From assembly GCF_000519045.1 (NCBI RefSeq), contig NZ_KI912532.1, positions 3,525,867 to 3,589,866 of the forward strand: 64,000 bases of DNA, in the 5' to 3' direction. The position numbers and the translations under genes were made by a program. Positions 15,118-27,506 of the stretch are shown one piece after another. Numbering within the stretch: the stretch's first letter is position 1; each line of letters begins with the position of its first letter. The DNA is from Dechloromonas agitata is5. GTDB lineage: Bacteria > Pseudomonadota > Gammaproteobacteria > Burkholderiales > Rhodocyclaceae. A model generated the notes under the pieces. That model made no database searches, was not told the DNA's origin, and saw only the letters and a program-made list of their open reading frames with translations.

Positions 15118-15142
15118 GCTTCGTTTCTGCCAAATAGCGCAC

Positions 15143-15177
15143 AGGGCGCGGTTCTTCGGACCGCGCCCTTTTTATTT
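15143..15177 (+). terminator. rho-independent terminator after norB
   Basis: The perfect 10-bp stem agggcgcggt / accgcgccct with a 7-base loop is followed by TTTTTATTT. It lies 25 bases past the norB stop and splits structural genes norCB from accessory genes norEF onward. Confidence 0.9.
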
Positions 15178-15219
15178 GGGCCAGATCAAGGTTTGCCGCC
15201 CCCCCTTACCCTTACGATC

Positions 15220-15822
15220 ATGCCCATGTCGAACACCACTTCCCTCCCGACTTCCGAAGCCCCAGCGGCCCGTCGCCTGCCCGGCGACCTCGCCATCTGG
15301 GTCTTCATCCTCTCTGAAATGCTCGTCTTTGCGGTCTTCTTCGCCGCCTATGCCTTCGCCCGGGCGAAGAACGTCGAGCTGTTCAATGAATACCAGCAGA
15401 CGGTGAATCGCGACCTCGGCGCGCTCAACACCTTCCTGCTCATCACCGGCTCGTGGTTCGTGGTGCGTGCCGTGCAGGCGGCGCACCGCGATGATCTGCC
15501 GGCGGTACCGCGCAATATCCTGCTCGGCTTCCTGTGCGGCGGCGGTTTCGTTGTCGTCAAGATCATCGAGTACGCCGCCAAGTTCGGCGCCGGCATCACG
15601 CTGTCGACCAACACCTTCTACATGTTCTACATCTCCCTGACCTTCTTCCACTTCATGCACGTCATCCTCGGCATGGTGATCCTCGCGGTGATCTGGGTAC
15701 AGGCCCGCAAGGGGGCCTACACCAGCCGGGATGCGCACGGCCTGGAGAGTGGTGCGGCGTACTGGCACATGGTCGATCTATTGTGGATCATCCTTTTCCC
15801 TCTTGTTTATGTGATGCGCTGA
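15220..15822 (+). CDS. norE: cytochrome c oxidase subunit III-like protein NorE
   Basis: The protein is about 200 residues with five predicted membrane helices and a heme-copper oxidase subunit III fold: GDLAIWVFILSEMLVFAVFFA, LGALNTFLLITGSWFVV, FYISLTFFHFMHVILGMVI and GAAYWHMVDLLWIILFPL. NorE is a known accessory of Nor clusters that aids activity or assembly but is not part of the purified enzyme. I place the start at ATG 15220; ATG 15226 and TTG 15193 are in frame, and none has a good ribosome-binding site. norF starts two bases after its stop. Confidence 0.9.
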   Translation: MPMSNTTSLPTSEAPAARRLPGDLAIWVFILSEMLVFAVFFAAYAFARAKNVELFNEYQQTVNRDLGALNTFLLITGSWFVVRAVQAAHRDDLPAVPRNILLGFLCGGGFVVVKIIEYAAKFGAGITLSTNTFYMFYISLTFFHFMHVILGMVILAVIWVQARKGAYTSRDAHGLESGAAYWHMVDLLWIILFPLVYVMR

Positions 15823-15824
15823 TC

Positions 15825-16091
15825 ATGGACATGCTGAAGAATCCCGCCCATCGGGCCTGGCTGGTGTTGATGATAGCCACCGTCATCACCTGGTATCTCG
15901 GCGAGGTCGGCGCCGCCGGCACTACTGCCATCGTTGCCATGTTGCTCATCGCCTTCGTCAAGGGCCGCCTGGTCATCCTCGATTTCATGGAACTGCGTGA
16001 GGCGCCCCGGATGTGGCGCATTCTGCTCGAAGGCTGGCTTATACTCGTTTCCAGCCTGATTCTGCTTGCTTACTGGATTTCCCTTAAATGA
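15825..16091 (+). CDS. norF: cytochrome c oxidase subunit IV-like small protein NorF
   Basis: The 88-residue membrane protein has three hydrophobic segments (about residues 11-26, 31-46 and 65-84). It resembles prokaryotic COX4-like NorF (ITWYLGEVGAAGTTAIVAML, then FMELREAPRMWRILLEGWL). The start is ATG 15825. The reading frame is open further upstream, but that part overlaps norE in another frame and is not plausible. Its last codons overlap the norQ start as ATGA, so norE, norF and norQ are translationally linked. Confidence 0.88.
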   Translation: MDMLKNPAHRAWLVLMIATVITWYLGEVGAAGTTAIVAMLLIAFVKGRLVILDFMELREAPRMWRILLEGWLILVSSLILLAYWISLK

Positions 16092-16870
16092 ACGATCTGC
16101 CCTTCTACGAACCGTCCGGCAACGAAATTTCCCTGTTCGAACACGCCTTCAATCAACGTCTGCCGCTGTTGATCAAGGGGCCGACCGGCTGCGGCAAGAC
16201 CCGCTTCGTCGCCCACATGGCTGCCCGCCTGAAGCTGCCGCTGTACACCGTCGCCTGCCATGACGACCTGACGGCTGCCGACCTGGTCGGCCGCCACCTG
16301 ATTTCCGACAAGGGGACCTACTGGTGCGACGGTCCGCTGACCCGTGCCGTGCGCGAGGGCGGCATCTGCTACCTCGATGAAGTGGTCGAGGCACGCAAGG
16401 ACACGACCGTCGTGCTGCACCCGCTGGCCGACGATCGCCGCATCCTGCCGATTGACCGTACCGGCGAAACGCTGGAAGCGCCGGCCAATTTCATGCTGGT
16501 CGTTTCCTACAACCCGGGTTACCAGAACCTCCTGAAGGGCCTGAAGCCATCCACCCGCCAGCGCTTCGTGTCGATGAGCTTCGACTTCCCGAGCGCCGAG
16601 CGCGAGGTGTCCATCCTGATCGGTGAAACCGGCTGCGACGCCGATCTTGCCAAGCGCCTGGTCGGCATCGCCAAGGCCTTCCGCGCCCTGAAGGACCGCG
16701 ATCTGGAAGAAGTCGCCTCGACCCGCCTGCTGGTATACGCCGCGACGCTGATCAAATCCGGCTTCGATGTGTCCGCTGCCTGCCGCGCCGCCCTGGTCGA
16801 GACGCTGACCGACGATCCGGAAACCATCGACGCCCTGATGGAAATCGTCAATGCCACGTTCGGACGCTGA
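16088..16870 (+). CDS. norQ: MoxR/CbbQ-type AAA+ ATPase NorQ
   Basis: The 260-residue AAA+ chaperone is thought to work with NorD to insert the non-heme iron into NorB. Walker A is at residues 31-38 (GPTGCGKT), Walker B in GGICYLDEVVEARKD, and sensor-type residues lie in FMLVVSYNPGYQ and STRQRFVSMSFDFPSAERE. Its size is typical of NorQ/NirQ/CbbQ. It overlaps norF by 4 bp and the next gene by 20 bp. In most clusters norD follows directly; here two extra genes come between. Confidence 0.96.
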   Translation: MNDLPFYEPSGNEISLFEHAFNQRLPLLIKGPTGCGKTRFVAHMAARLKLPLYTVACHDDLTAADLVGRHLISDKGTYWCDGPLTRAVREGGICYLDEVVEARKDTTVVLHPLADDRRILPIDRTGETLEAPANFMLVVSYNPGYQNLLKGLKPSTRQRFVSMSFDFPSAEREVSILIGETGCDADLAKRLVGIAKAFRALKDRDLEEVASTRLLVYAATLIKSGFDVSAACRAALVETLTDDPETIDALMEIVNATFGR

Positions 16871-17270
16871 AACCGGTTACGACGAGAAGATTCCCGGCCA
16901 GAACCTGGCCGTGATCGCCGAGTCGTTGTTTCTCGGCAATCTGCTCATCGTGCCCGGCGTCTGCTTCGCCGTCCTTATCTGGCTCTGGCTGCGCAACAAG
17001 GACGACGCGCCGCCCCTGGCCCGCCAGCACCTCAAGCAGACGACTTACGTCAGCCTGTGGGGCGGCATCCTGATCGTCGTCTTCAGCGCCGTTTTCATCG
17101 CCCTCGGCGGACTGCACTGGGAATGGACCTGGGTGGTCGTCATCATGTATTTCACCTGCATCCACTCCACCCTGGTCATGTTCGGCGCCTTCGCGCTGGC
17201 CAAGGCCTTGGCTGGCCAGACTTGGCGCTACCCGCTGATCGGCCCGGCCATCGAGCGCGACCCGGCATGA
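16851..17270 (+). CDS. unnamed three-helix membrane protein in the nor cluster
   Basis: The 139-residue protein has a short polar N-terminus and three clear membrane helices (about residues 24-48, 67-88 and 93-119; the third, VVVIMYFTCIHSTLVMFGAF, holds a Cys and a His). I do not recognise a named family. It overlaps norQ by 20 bp and the polyferredoxin gene by 4 bp, so it is firmly inside the operon. It could be the membrane partner of that polyferredoxin or an assembly factor for Nor; this is inferred from position only. Confidence 0.75.
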   Translation: MPRSDAETGYDEKIPGQNLAVIAESLFLGNLLIVPGVCFAVLIWLWLRNKDDAPPLARQHLKQTTYVSLWGGILIVVFSAVFIALGGLHWEWTWVVVIMYFTCIHSTLVMFGAFALAKALAGQTWRYPLIGPAIERDPA

Positions 17271-18310
17271 AGAAGCCGCCCCTGCAGCGCGCCCGCATGA
17301 TGGCGCAAATGGGTTTCTTCGCCCTGTTCACGGTCACGCCGATCTTCGACCTGTTCCGTTACGACCTGACAGAGCGGCACGCCTATTTCCTGACCATGCC
17401 CTGGCACCTGGGCATCGATGAACTGATCGCCGGCACGGGCGATCCGAAGGCGGCGGCGATCAACATCATTCTCTACCTCTTCCTGCCCGTGCTCGGTACG
17501 CTTGGATTGATCATCGGCGTTGCCTGGAAATGGGGCCGCCTCTACTGCGGCTGGCTCTGCCCGCATTTTTCGGTGGTCGAGACGATCAACCGGCTGATGC
17601 TCTTCGCCACCGGCAAGCATTCGGTCTGGGACAAGAAGCAGACCCCGCCGTGGGAACCGGACGGATCCCCAATGCCGCGCGACTGGCGCTACTGGTTTGC
17701 CGTCGTGCCGGCAGCCATCGGTTTCGCCTTCGCCTGGTCCGTCGTCGGCCTGACCTACCTGATGCCGCCGTTTCAGGTCTATCACGGCCTGTTCAACTTC
17801 ACCCTGTTGCGCGGCGAGGTCATCTTCCTCTGCGCCGCCACGACGGTGCTGACCCTCGAATTCCTCTTCGCCCGCCATCTGTTCTGCCGCTACGGTTGCG
17901 CCATCGGCATCTTCCAGAGCTTTGCCTGGATCGTGAACAAGAAGGCCATGGTCGTCGGTTTCGACCGCCAGCGCTTGAGCGATTGCGCCAACTGCATGAA
18001 GGGCTGCGGCACGGCAGCCAACACGACGCTGGCCCGTACGGCCCGGCATGCCGCCGGTGATCTACCGGCTATTCCCGCCGGCAGCGCCTGCGACGCGGTC
18101 TGCCCGATGCGCCTAAAACCGCGCAACGTCAAACGCTGGATGTTCGCCTGCACGCAATGCGGCCAATGCATCTCGGCCTGCGCGACGACCAATCGCGACA
18201 ACCCGAACGGCCAGCTCCTGCGCTGGGTCAGCAATGACGCAGCCCGGCGCAACGAAGCCGGTTTTTCAGCTCTATCAAACACGGACGAGGATGCCGGAGG
18301 CAAAATCTGA
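17267..18310 (+). CDS. NosR/NapH/CcoG-like membrane polyferredoxin in the nor cluster
   Basis: The 347-residue membrane iron-sulfur protein has about four or five hydrophobic helices. CGWLCP at about residue 92 and CRYGC at about 207 are membrane-border Cys motifs of the NapH/NosR/CcoG type. Cys-rich loops for [4Fe-4S] clusters follow: CANCMKGCG, CDAVCPM and CTQCGQCISAC. Such proteins pass electrons from quinol or support metal-centre assembly. The start is ATG 17267, overlapping the previous stop; the longer open frame upstream is a shadow of that gene. norD begins 3 bp later. Its presence between norQ and norD is not part of the standard norCBQDEF set. Confidence 0.85.
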   Translation: MKKPPLQRARMMAQMGFFALFTVTPIFDLFRYDLTERHAYFLTMPWHLGIDELIAGTGDPKAAAINIILYLFLPVLGTLGLIIGVAWKWGRLYCGWLCPHFSVVETINRLMLFATGKHSVWDKKQTPPWEPDGSPMPRDWRYWFAVVPAAIGFAFAWSVVGLTYLMPPFQVYHGLFNFTLLRGEVIFLCAATTVLTLEFLFARHLFCRYGCAIGIFQSFAWIVNKKAMVVGFDRQRLSDCANCMKGCGTAANTTLARTARHAAGDLPAIPAGSACDAVCPMRLKPRNVKRWMFACTQCGQCISACATTNRDNPNGQLLRWVSNDAARRNEAGFSALSNTDEDAGGKI

Positions 18311-18313
18311 CCC

Positions 18314-20152
18314 ATGGAAGAATTCATCGGCAAAATCTGGCACAACTGGGTCACCAAGGCTGCGGGCGGCCATTACCCGCAAGCCGCTGTCAAACTGGCC
18401 GACGTTGAAAAGACGGCCGGCATCCTGTTCCGTGCCTTCGGCGGTGACCCCGGCCTGAAGGTGGCGGCCGCCACGGCTGAACAGCATGGCGCCCGCCGGC
18501 ACTGGCTGCAGCGCCTCGCCGGCAGCAACGAAAAGGTCTCGCAGGCCCGGCGCGACGCCGAAACCCTGCGCCTGCCGCCGGAAATCGCCGCCTTCCCGGA
18601 GAAGTCGCTCAACCGCGACCTCTACCTGTGGCTTTCGGCCATTGCTGCCTGTGACATTGCCCGCCACCGGCCCTGGTTCATCCGCAACCAGCAGGCCGCC
18701 CTCACCGCCCTGCAGCGCTATCCCGGCCTGCGCCCCCGTTATGAACGCCTGGTCGACGCGCACCTCGCCAACCGGATCCCGCCCGAGGAAATGCAGGCGG
18801 ACGAGGCCGCGCAGGAAACCGCCCTGCGCCAGGCCATGCGCCAACCCGGCAGCATCGATGGCCTGCCGCCGCTCAGTTCCAAAAAATCCCGCCCGCCGCA
18901 GCCGGTGCTGCTGTGGCTGATCGCGGCCGATCAGGCAACTGCCGGCCGCCTTGCCGACCCGGACGAAGAGTTGCCCCCGGAAGGCAGCGGCAATCCGGAG
19001 ATCGCCAAGGAGGCGCACAAGGCCGAGCAGGTCGAGACACCCGAGAACAAGAACCCGATGCTCTACATGTTCCGGGCCGAAAGCCTGCCGACCTGGGCAG
19101 AATACGTGCGGGTCAACCGGGCCTACGACGACGATGAAGACCCGAATGCCAAGGATGCCGCCAAGGATCTCGACCAGCTGTCGCTGACCCGCGACGGCCA
19201 GACCGCCAAGTCGCGCGTCAAGTTCGATCTCGACCTGCCCTCGGCCGCCGAGGACGACACCCCGATCGGCCCCGGCATCGCGCTGCCGGAATGGGATTAC
19301 CGCAAGGCGGTGATGCAGGAGAAGCATTGCCTGATCCAGCCGATGATCGCCCGCGACGCCGAACCGGCGGATCTGCCGGCCGAACTGGCGGCCACCGCCA
19401 AGAAACTGCGCGGCCAGTTCGCCGCCCTCGCCCCGCAAAGGCGCTGGCTGAAGGCGCAACCGGATGGCCCGGAACTGGATGTCGATGCCTGCGTACGCAA
19501 CCATGCCGACCGCGCCTCAGGCCACACCCCGGATAGCGGCGGCTTTCTCGCCCAGGCCCGCTGCGAGCGCGACCTCGCCTGCCTGCTGCTGGCCGACCTG
19601 TCGATGTCCACCGACGCGCCGATTTCGGACAGCCACCGCATCATTGACGTGATCCGCGATTCGCTGCTGCTGTTCTCGGAAGCTCTGACCGCGACCGGCG
19701 ACCGCTTCGGCATCTACGGTTTTTCCTCCCTGCGCCGGCAGAACATCCGTTTTCACCTGCTCAAGGATTTCGGCAAGCGCTACGACGCCGCCTCACGTGG
19801 TCGCATCCTGGCCGTCAAACCCGGTTACTACACCCGGATGGGAGCCGCCATCCGTCAGGCTGCCAACATCCTGTCGGAGCAAGCGGCCAGCCGCCGCCTG
19901 CTGCTGATCATCACCGACGGCAAGCCGAACGATCTCGATCTCTACGATTCCCGTTACGGTATCGAGGACACCCGGATGGCCGTCCATGAGGCGCGGCGCA
20001 TGGGACTGACCCCCTTCTGCGTCACCATCGACCGCGAGGCCGGCTCCTACCTGCCCTACCTGTTTGGACCGGCCGGTTTTTGTGTCATCCGCAAGCCGGA
20101 AGAGCTGCCTCGACGTCTGCCTCTGCTTTACGTGCAACTAACGCGCCAGTGA
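18314..20152 (+). CDS. norD: nitric oxide reductase activation protein NorD (VWA domain)
   Basis: The 612-residue cytosolic protein is the partner of the NorQ ATPase. The N-terminal 400 residues are helical and charged. A von Willebrand A domain fills the C-terminal third, with the MIDAS motif Asp-Leu-Ser-Met-Ser at about residue 430 (LLLADLSMST), then DRFGIYGFSSLRRQNIRFHL and LLLIITDGKPNDLDLYDSRY. This matches NorD/CbbO-type proteins in order and size. It starts 3 bp after the polyferredoxin gene and ends 36 bp before the Crp/Fnr regulator. Confidence 0.95.
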   Translation: MEEFIGKIWHNWVTKAAGGHYPQAAVKLADVEKTAGILFRAFGGDPGLKVAAATAEQHGARRHWLQRLAGSNEKVSQARRDAETLRLPPEIAAFPEKSLNRDLYLWLSAIAACDIARHRPWFIRNQQAALTALQRYPGLRPRYERLVDAHLANRIPPEEMQADEAAQETALRQAMRQPGSIDGLPPLSSKKSRPPQPVLLWLIAADQATAGRLADPDEELPPEGSGNPEIAKEAHKAEQVETPENKNPMLYMFRAESLPTWAEYVRVNRAYDDDEDPNAKDAAKDLDQLSLTRDGQTAKSRVKFDLDLPSAAEDDTPIGPGIALPEWDYRKAVMQEKHCLIQPMIARDAEPADLPAELAATAKKLRGQFAALAPQRRWLKAQPDGPELDVDACVRNHADRASGHTPDSGGFLAQARCERDLACLLLADLSMSTDAPISDSHRIIDVIRDSLLLFSEALTATGDRFGIYGFSSLRRQNIRFHLLKDFGKRYDAASRGRILAVKPGYYTRMGAAIRQAANILSEQAASRRLLLIITDGKPNDLDLYDSRYGIEDTRMAVHEARRMGLTPFCVTIDREAGSYLPYLFGPAGFCVIRKPEELPRRLPLLYVQLTRQ

Positions 20153-20188
20153 ATAGTCATAAAGAAGTATTGCATTCGAACTAATCGG

Positions 20189-20923
20189 ATGCCAACATCG
20201 GCCGTCCTCAACCAGCTGCACTTGACCATGCACGGAAATCATCCGATCAACATTGAAGCCCTGTTGACGCACGTTCCGCTTTTCAACAGCCTGGCCCCGC
20301 AGGAAATCTCCCGCATCGCCCGTGGAACGCGCGAGATTCACGTCAGCAAGGGGGATATTGTGTTCCACAAGGGGGATGCCTGTACCGGTTTCCACCTGCT
20401 GGTCTATGGCCAGATGAAGCTGGCGTTCACCTCCCAGCAAGGCAGTGAAAAGGTGGTCGAAATCCTGACTCAGGGCCAGAGCTTCGGCGAAGCCATCATG
20501 TTCATGGACAAACCGTACATTGTTTTTGCCCAGGCCCTGACCGATTCTCTGCTGCTCCACGTTTCGAAGGCTGCCGTGTACGAGGAACTGGAACGCGACC
20601 ACAGCCTGTGCCGCAAGATGCTGGCGGGCATGGCCATGCGTCTGCATCAGCTGATGACCGACGTCGAGTCCTACTCCCTGCATTCCGGCAAGCAGCGCAT
20701 CATCGGCTACCTGCTGCGTGAGCTACCGGAATCTGATCACGATGGGATCAACGTTTCTGTCACGCTGCCGACGAACAAGGGCGTCATCGCCTCCCGCCTG
20801 AACCTGACACAGGAACATTTCTCGCGGATCCTGCACGAGTTGACCGAACTTGGCCTGATCAAGGTCGAGGGGCGGAAGATTCACATTCCCAGCGTCGCCA
20901 AGCTGCGCAAGCACGAGGGCTGA
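20189..20923 (+). CDS. Crp/Fnr-family transcriptional regulator (Dnr/NnrR-like)
   Basis: The 244-residue regulator has an N-terminal cyclic-nucleotide-type sensor domain (about residues 25-145; GDACTGFHLLVYGQMKLAF and GQSFGEAIMFMDKPY), a dimerisation helix, and a C-terminal winged helix (about 165-240). The recognition helix region reads GVIASRLNLTQEHFSRILHE. It lacks the N-terminal Cys cluster of oxygen-sensing Fnr, so an NO- or heme-responsive Dnr/NnrR role is more likely. Its position right after norD fits this. ATG 20231 is a possible shorter start. It is the best candidate to bind the Fnr-like boxes before norC, nirS and nirJ. Confidence 0.9.
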   Translation: MPTSAVLNQLHLTMHGNHPINIEALLTHVPLFNSLAPQEISRIARGTREIHVSKGDIVFHKGDACTGFHLLVYGQMKLAFTSQQGSEKVVEILTQGQSFGEAIMFMDKPYIVFAQALTDSLLLHVSKAAVYEELERDHSLCRKMLAGMAMRLHQLMTDVESYSLHSGKQRIIGYLLRELPESDHDGINVSVTLPTNKGVIASRLNLTQEHFSRILHELTELGLIKVEGRKIHIPSVAKLRKHEG

Positions 20924-21004
20924 AGACAGCCCGTCGTCTGGTCTCTCCCCCTGCCGGCTCTCCGTAGGGCGCGGCGGAAAACGAGAATCTCGTTGCCAGC
21001 ACTA

Positions 21005-21033
21005 GAAAAAAGGCGGCCAAGGCCGCCTTTTCC
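21005..21033. terminator. bidirectional rho-independent terminator
   Basis: The stem aaaaggcggcc / ggccgcctttt has A-rich and T-rich flanks on both sides. It separates the Crp/Fnr regulator gene from convergent hppA and can act for both. Confidence 0.85.
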
Positions 21034-21049
21034 CGTTGCACGAACCCCC

Positions 21050-23104
<2,055 letters not shown>

Positions 23105-23131
23105 GACTCCCCCTCTGTGGCTTACAAAAAA

Positions 23132-24391
23132 TCAGACGGCGAATGCCTCCAGCTTCTTCGGCACCGCGATATTCTTCAAGCGGATGTAATCCGGCAGGCC
23201 GTCGCGATAGGGCGGCGGCTCCTCCCCGGCAATCAAGGGCTGCAGGTAGGTTCGGCAGGCCTCGGTGATGTGGAAGCCATCCGGCGAGATGAACTCCGGC
23301 GGCATCTTGCGTTCGACGTTGGCAATTTCGGCCAGCGGTGCATGGCCGATCTGCCAGCGATACGGTTTGTCGGCCAGACGCTCGATGGTCGCCATCACGG
23401 CATTCTTGCCCTGCAGCGCCAGATCGACAGCGGCGACACCCAGCGCATGCGCCTGCTCAATGTCGGTCTTCGAAGCCAGATGGCGGGCAGCGCGCTGCAG
23501 GTAGTCGGCCAGCGCCCAGTGATACTTGTAGCCCAGCTTGTCCTTGATCAATTGCGCAACGACCTGGCCGACACCGCCCAGCTGAGAATGTCCGAAGGCA
23601 TCCTTGGTGCCGGATTCGGCGATCAGCTTGCCATCAGCGTCCGACAAGCCTTCCGACACGGCTACCGTGCAGTAGCCGTACTGTTTGACGCAGTCGTCGA
23701 CACGGGCCAGAAAACGTTCCGGATCGAAGGGCACTTCCGGGAACAGCAGGATGTGCGGCGGCTCGCCGGCATGTTCGGAAGCCAGGCCGCAAGCCGCAGT
23801 GATCCAACCGGCGTGACGACCCATCACTTCCAGCACGAAAATCTTGGTCGAGGTGCGGGCCATCGAGGCGACGTCGTAGCCGGCCTCGCGGATCGACGTG
23901 GCGACATATTTGGCGACCGAACCGAAACCCGGGCAGCAGTCGGTATGCGGCAGATCGTTATCGACGGTCTTCGGCACGCCGACGCAGACCACCGGATAGC
24001 CCATCTTCTCGGCGATCTGCGAGACCTTCCAGGCGGTATCCATCGAATCGTTGCCGCCGTTGTAGAAGAAGTAGCCGATGTCGTGGGCCTTGAACACTTC
24101 GATCAGGCGCTCGTATTGCGCCCGGTGCTGCTCCAGACTTTTCAGCTTGTAACGACAGGACCCGAAGGCGCCGCCCGGTGTGTGGCGCAGGCGGGCGATA
24201 TCCGCATCGGATTCGAGGCTGGTATCGATCAGATCTTCAGTCAGGGCGCCGATGATGCCATCGCGCCCGGCATAGACTTTCCCGATCTTGTCGGGATGCC
24301 GGCGTGCTTCCTGGATCAGGCCGCACGCCGTCGAGTTGATGACGGCGGTAACGCCCCCTGACTGTGCGTAGAAGGCATTCTTCACCGCCAT
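23132..24391 (-). CDS. pfp: pyrophosphate-dependent 6-phosphofructokinase
   Basis: The 419-residue cytosolic enzyme reversibly phosphorylates fructose 6-phosphate. PPi rather than ATP specificity is read from two positions: Asp115 in GGNDS, where ATP enzymes have Gly, and Lys141 in PKTVDND, where ATP enzymes have Gly. Other family blocks are SGGVTAVINSTACGLI, MGRHAGWITAACGLA and PEVPFDPERF. With PPi the step is reversible and saves ATP, releasing or using the same PPi pool as HppA next door. It lies 11 bp after adk and 27 bp before hppA. Confidence 0.94.
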   Translation of the reverse strand: MAVKNAFYAQSGGVTAVINSTACGLIQEARRHPDKIGKVYAGRDGIIGALTEDLIDTSLESDADIARLRHTPGGAFGSCRYKLKSLEQHRAQYERLIEVFKAHDIGYFFYNGGNDSMDTAWKVSQIAEKMGYPVVCVGVPKTVDNDLPHTDCCPGFGSVAKYVATSIREAGYDVASMARTSTKIFVLEVMGRHAGWITAACGLASEHAGEPPHILLFPEVPFDPERFLARVDDCVKQYGYCTVAVSEGLSDADGKLIAESGTKDAFGHSQLGGVGQVVAQLIKDKLGYKYHWALADYLQRAARHLASKTDIEQAHALGVAAVDLALQGKNAVMATIERLADKPYRWQIGHAPLAEIANVERKMPPEFISPDGFHITEACRTYLQPLIAGEEPPPYRDGLPDYIRLKNIAVPKKLEAFAV

Positions 24392-24402
24392 TTTCTACTC
24401 CT

Positions 24403-25928
<1,526 letters not shown>

Positions 25929-25931
25929 CGC

Positions 25932-26108
25932 TTACTGCTCGTCCGGCGACAGTTGGCGCGCTTCGTCCTCGAGCATGATCGGGATATCGTCGCGGATCGG
26001 GAAGGCCAGCTTGCAGGGCTTGCAGACCAGCTCCTTTTCCGCCTTGCGGTGTTCGAGATTGCCCTTGCAAATCGGGCAGACCAGAATATCAAGCAGCCGT
26101 GCGTCCAC
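25932..26108 (-). CDS. Trm112-family small zinc-ribbon protein (YcaR-like)
   Basis: The 58-residue protein (with GTG start) has two Cys pairs, CPICKGNL and CKPC, typical of Trm112/YcaR proteins. Relatives stabilise or activate methyltransferases; the bacterial version between lpxK and kdsB has no fixed role. I choose GTG at 26108, with GGAGA 6-7 bases upstream, because [15 protein letters not shown] fits family N-termini. An ATG at 26132 adds eight unrelated residues. The start overlaps the lpxK end by 20 bp. Confidence 0.9.
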   Translation of the reverse strand: MDARLLDILVCPICKGNLEHRKAEKELVCKPCKLAFPIRDDIPIMLEDEARQLSPDEQ

Positions 26109-27093
26109 GCAGTTTCTCCACAATGAGATCAATAAGGGCCGAGGACAACTCGGCCTCGACGGGCAAAACCCAAGCCTCGCCCAAGGACAGATGCGCGCAT
26201 TTTACTGCATCCTTCTCCGTCATCAGCAGCACGCCATCCCGCGCGAAAGCCAGATCGGCGGTGGTATAGCGGTAATGATCGGGAAACGGATGGGTTTCGC
26301 AAACGAGGCCCAGCCCGGCCAGCGTGGCAAAAAAACGTTGCGGGTTGCCGATACCGGCCAGGGCGTGCAAGCGGCCGCGCTGACGCAAGCTGTCGGCCGT
26401 GCAAGTCTGGCCGGGATCATCCAGGCGATAGAAGGAACCGGGTTGCAAACGCATCGGAAAGACCGGCCGGGCACAGGGCAGCCCCCCCGGGGTCAGGCCG
26501 TTCGCCACGACGGCATCGACCGTCGCCAATCGTGCCGGTGATTCGCGCAACGGCCCGACCGGCAGGCGCCAGCCATTGCCGATGCCGCGTGCGTCAAATA
26601 CGGCAATCTCGACATCGCGAGCCAGCGCGTAGTGCTGCAGGCCATCATCGCAAAGGATGACATCGACCTCAGGGTGCGCCGCAAGCAAGGCAACACCAGC
26701 CTCGCCCCGCCGCCGGCCGACCCACACGGGCACGCCACTGCGCCGGGCGAGCAGCAGCGGTTCGTCGCCTACTGTTTCGGGCGGCGAGTCCGCCAGCACG
26801 GGGCGTACTGTATCGTCGCTCCGGCCGTAGCCACGGCTGACAATGCCGGGGTGCCAGCCGTGCGTCCGCAACTGCTCGGCCAGCCAGAGTGTCAGAGGGG
26901 TTTTTCCGGCGCCACCGACGGTAATGTTGCCGACCACAACGACCGGCACCGCCAAATGCCGGGGCCTGGCCAGCCAGCGATTGAGGCCGCTCAAGCTGGC
27001 ATAAAGCCCGGCGAGGGGAGCAAGAAGCCACAACGCCGGCGTCAGCCGGCGTCGTTCAAACCATTGCCGCTGTAGCCAGCGTGCAAACATCAA
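26089..27093 (-). CDS. lpxK: tetraacyldisaccharide 4'-kinase
   Basis: The 334-residue inner-membrane-associated kinase phosphorylates the lipid A precursor at the 4' position. It has an N-terminal hydrophobic helix (about 18-36), the P-loop [20 protein letters not shown] (about 55-74), a second motif [26 protein letters not shown] and MTEKDAVKC near the C-terminus. It overlaps exbD by 4 bp upstream and the Trm112 gene downstream. Confidence 0.96.
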   Translation of the reverse strand: MMFARWLQRQWFERRRLTPALWLLAPLAGLYASLSGLNRWLARPRHLAVPVVVVGNITVGGAGKTPLTLWLAEQLRTHGWHPGIVSRGYGRSDDTVRPVLADSPPETVGDEPLLLARRSGVPVWVGRRRGEAGVALLAAHPEVDVILCDDGLQHYALARDVEIAVFDARGIGNGWRLPVGPLRESPARLATVDAVVANGLTPGGLPCARPVFPMRLQPGSFYRLDDPGQTCTADSLRQRGRLHALAGIGNPQRFFATLAGLGLVCETHPFPDHYRYTTADLAFARDGVLLMTEKDAVKCAHLSLGEAWVLPVEAELSSALIDLIVEKLRGRTAA

Positions 27094-27503
27094 CGGTTCT
27101 GGGTGGCGAAGGAAATGTGCGGATAACCCGCCGTCTGCGCCGCCTGCATCACATCAACCACGCTCTGGTGGGTCGCCTTGGCGTCGGCGTTGATCACGAT
27201 CAGCGGATCCTCTCGGCTACCCGCCGCCCGGCGCAGGCCGTCGGCGATGCTCTTGACGTCGCTGGCCGCAAGCGGCGACTTGTTGACCAGGATCTGGCCG
27301 CTGGCCGTCACAGCCACATCGACCTCGTTCGGCTGCTCGGCCGGCTTGCTGGCATCAGCCGTCGGCAGGTTGATTTCCAGACCGGAAAACTTGGAATAGG
27401 TGGTCGTCAGCATCAGGAAAATGATGATGACGAGCAACACGTCGATCATGGGAATCAGGTTGATTTCCGGCTCTTCCCGGCTGCGTCCGCGCTGGAAGTT
27501 CAT
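27090..27503 (-). CDS. exbD: biopolymer transport protein ExbD/TolR
   Basis: The 137-residue protein has a single N-terminal membrane helix containing the family's proton-path Asp (EINLIPMIDVLLVIIIFLML) and a periplasmic domain. It partners the ExbB/TolQ-type protein encoded 3 bp upstream to make a proton-driven motor. The pair placed before lpxK is a conserved arrangement in betaproteobacteria. Whether it energises TonB, Tol or another outer-membrane process is not shown by the sequence. Confidence 0.93.
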   Translation of the reverse strand: MNFQRGRSREEPEINLIPMIDVLLVIIIFLMLTTTYSKFSGLEINLPTADASKPAEQPNEVDVAVTASGQILVNKSPLAASDVKSIADGLRRAAGSREDPLIVINADAKATHQSVVDVMQAAQTAGYPHISFATQNR

Positions 27504-27506
27504 TGC

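Noticed and set aside
15176..15189. Fnr-like sequence TTGGG-CCAG-ATCAA upstream of norE
   Set aside because: It matches only 8 of 10 positions and is centred 37 bases before the chosen ATG, leaving no room for a normal -10 and leader. It also overlaps the norB terminator tail.
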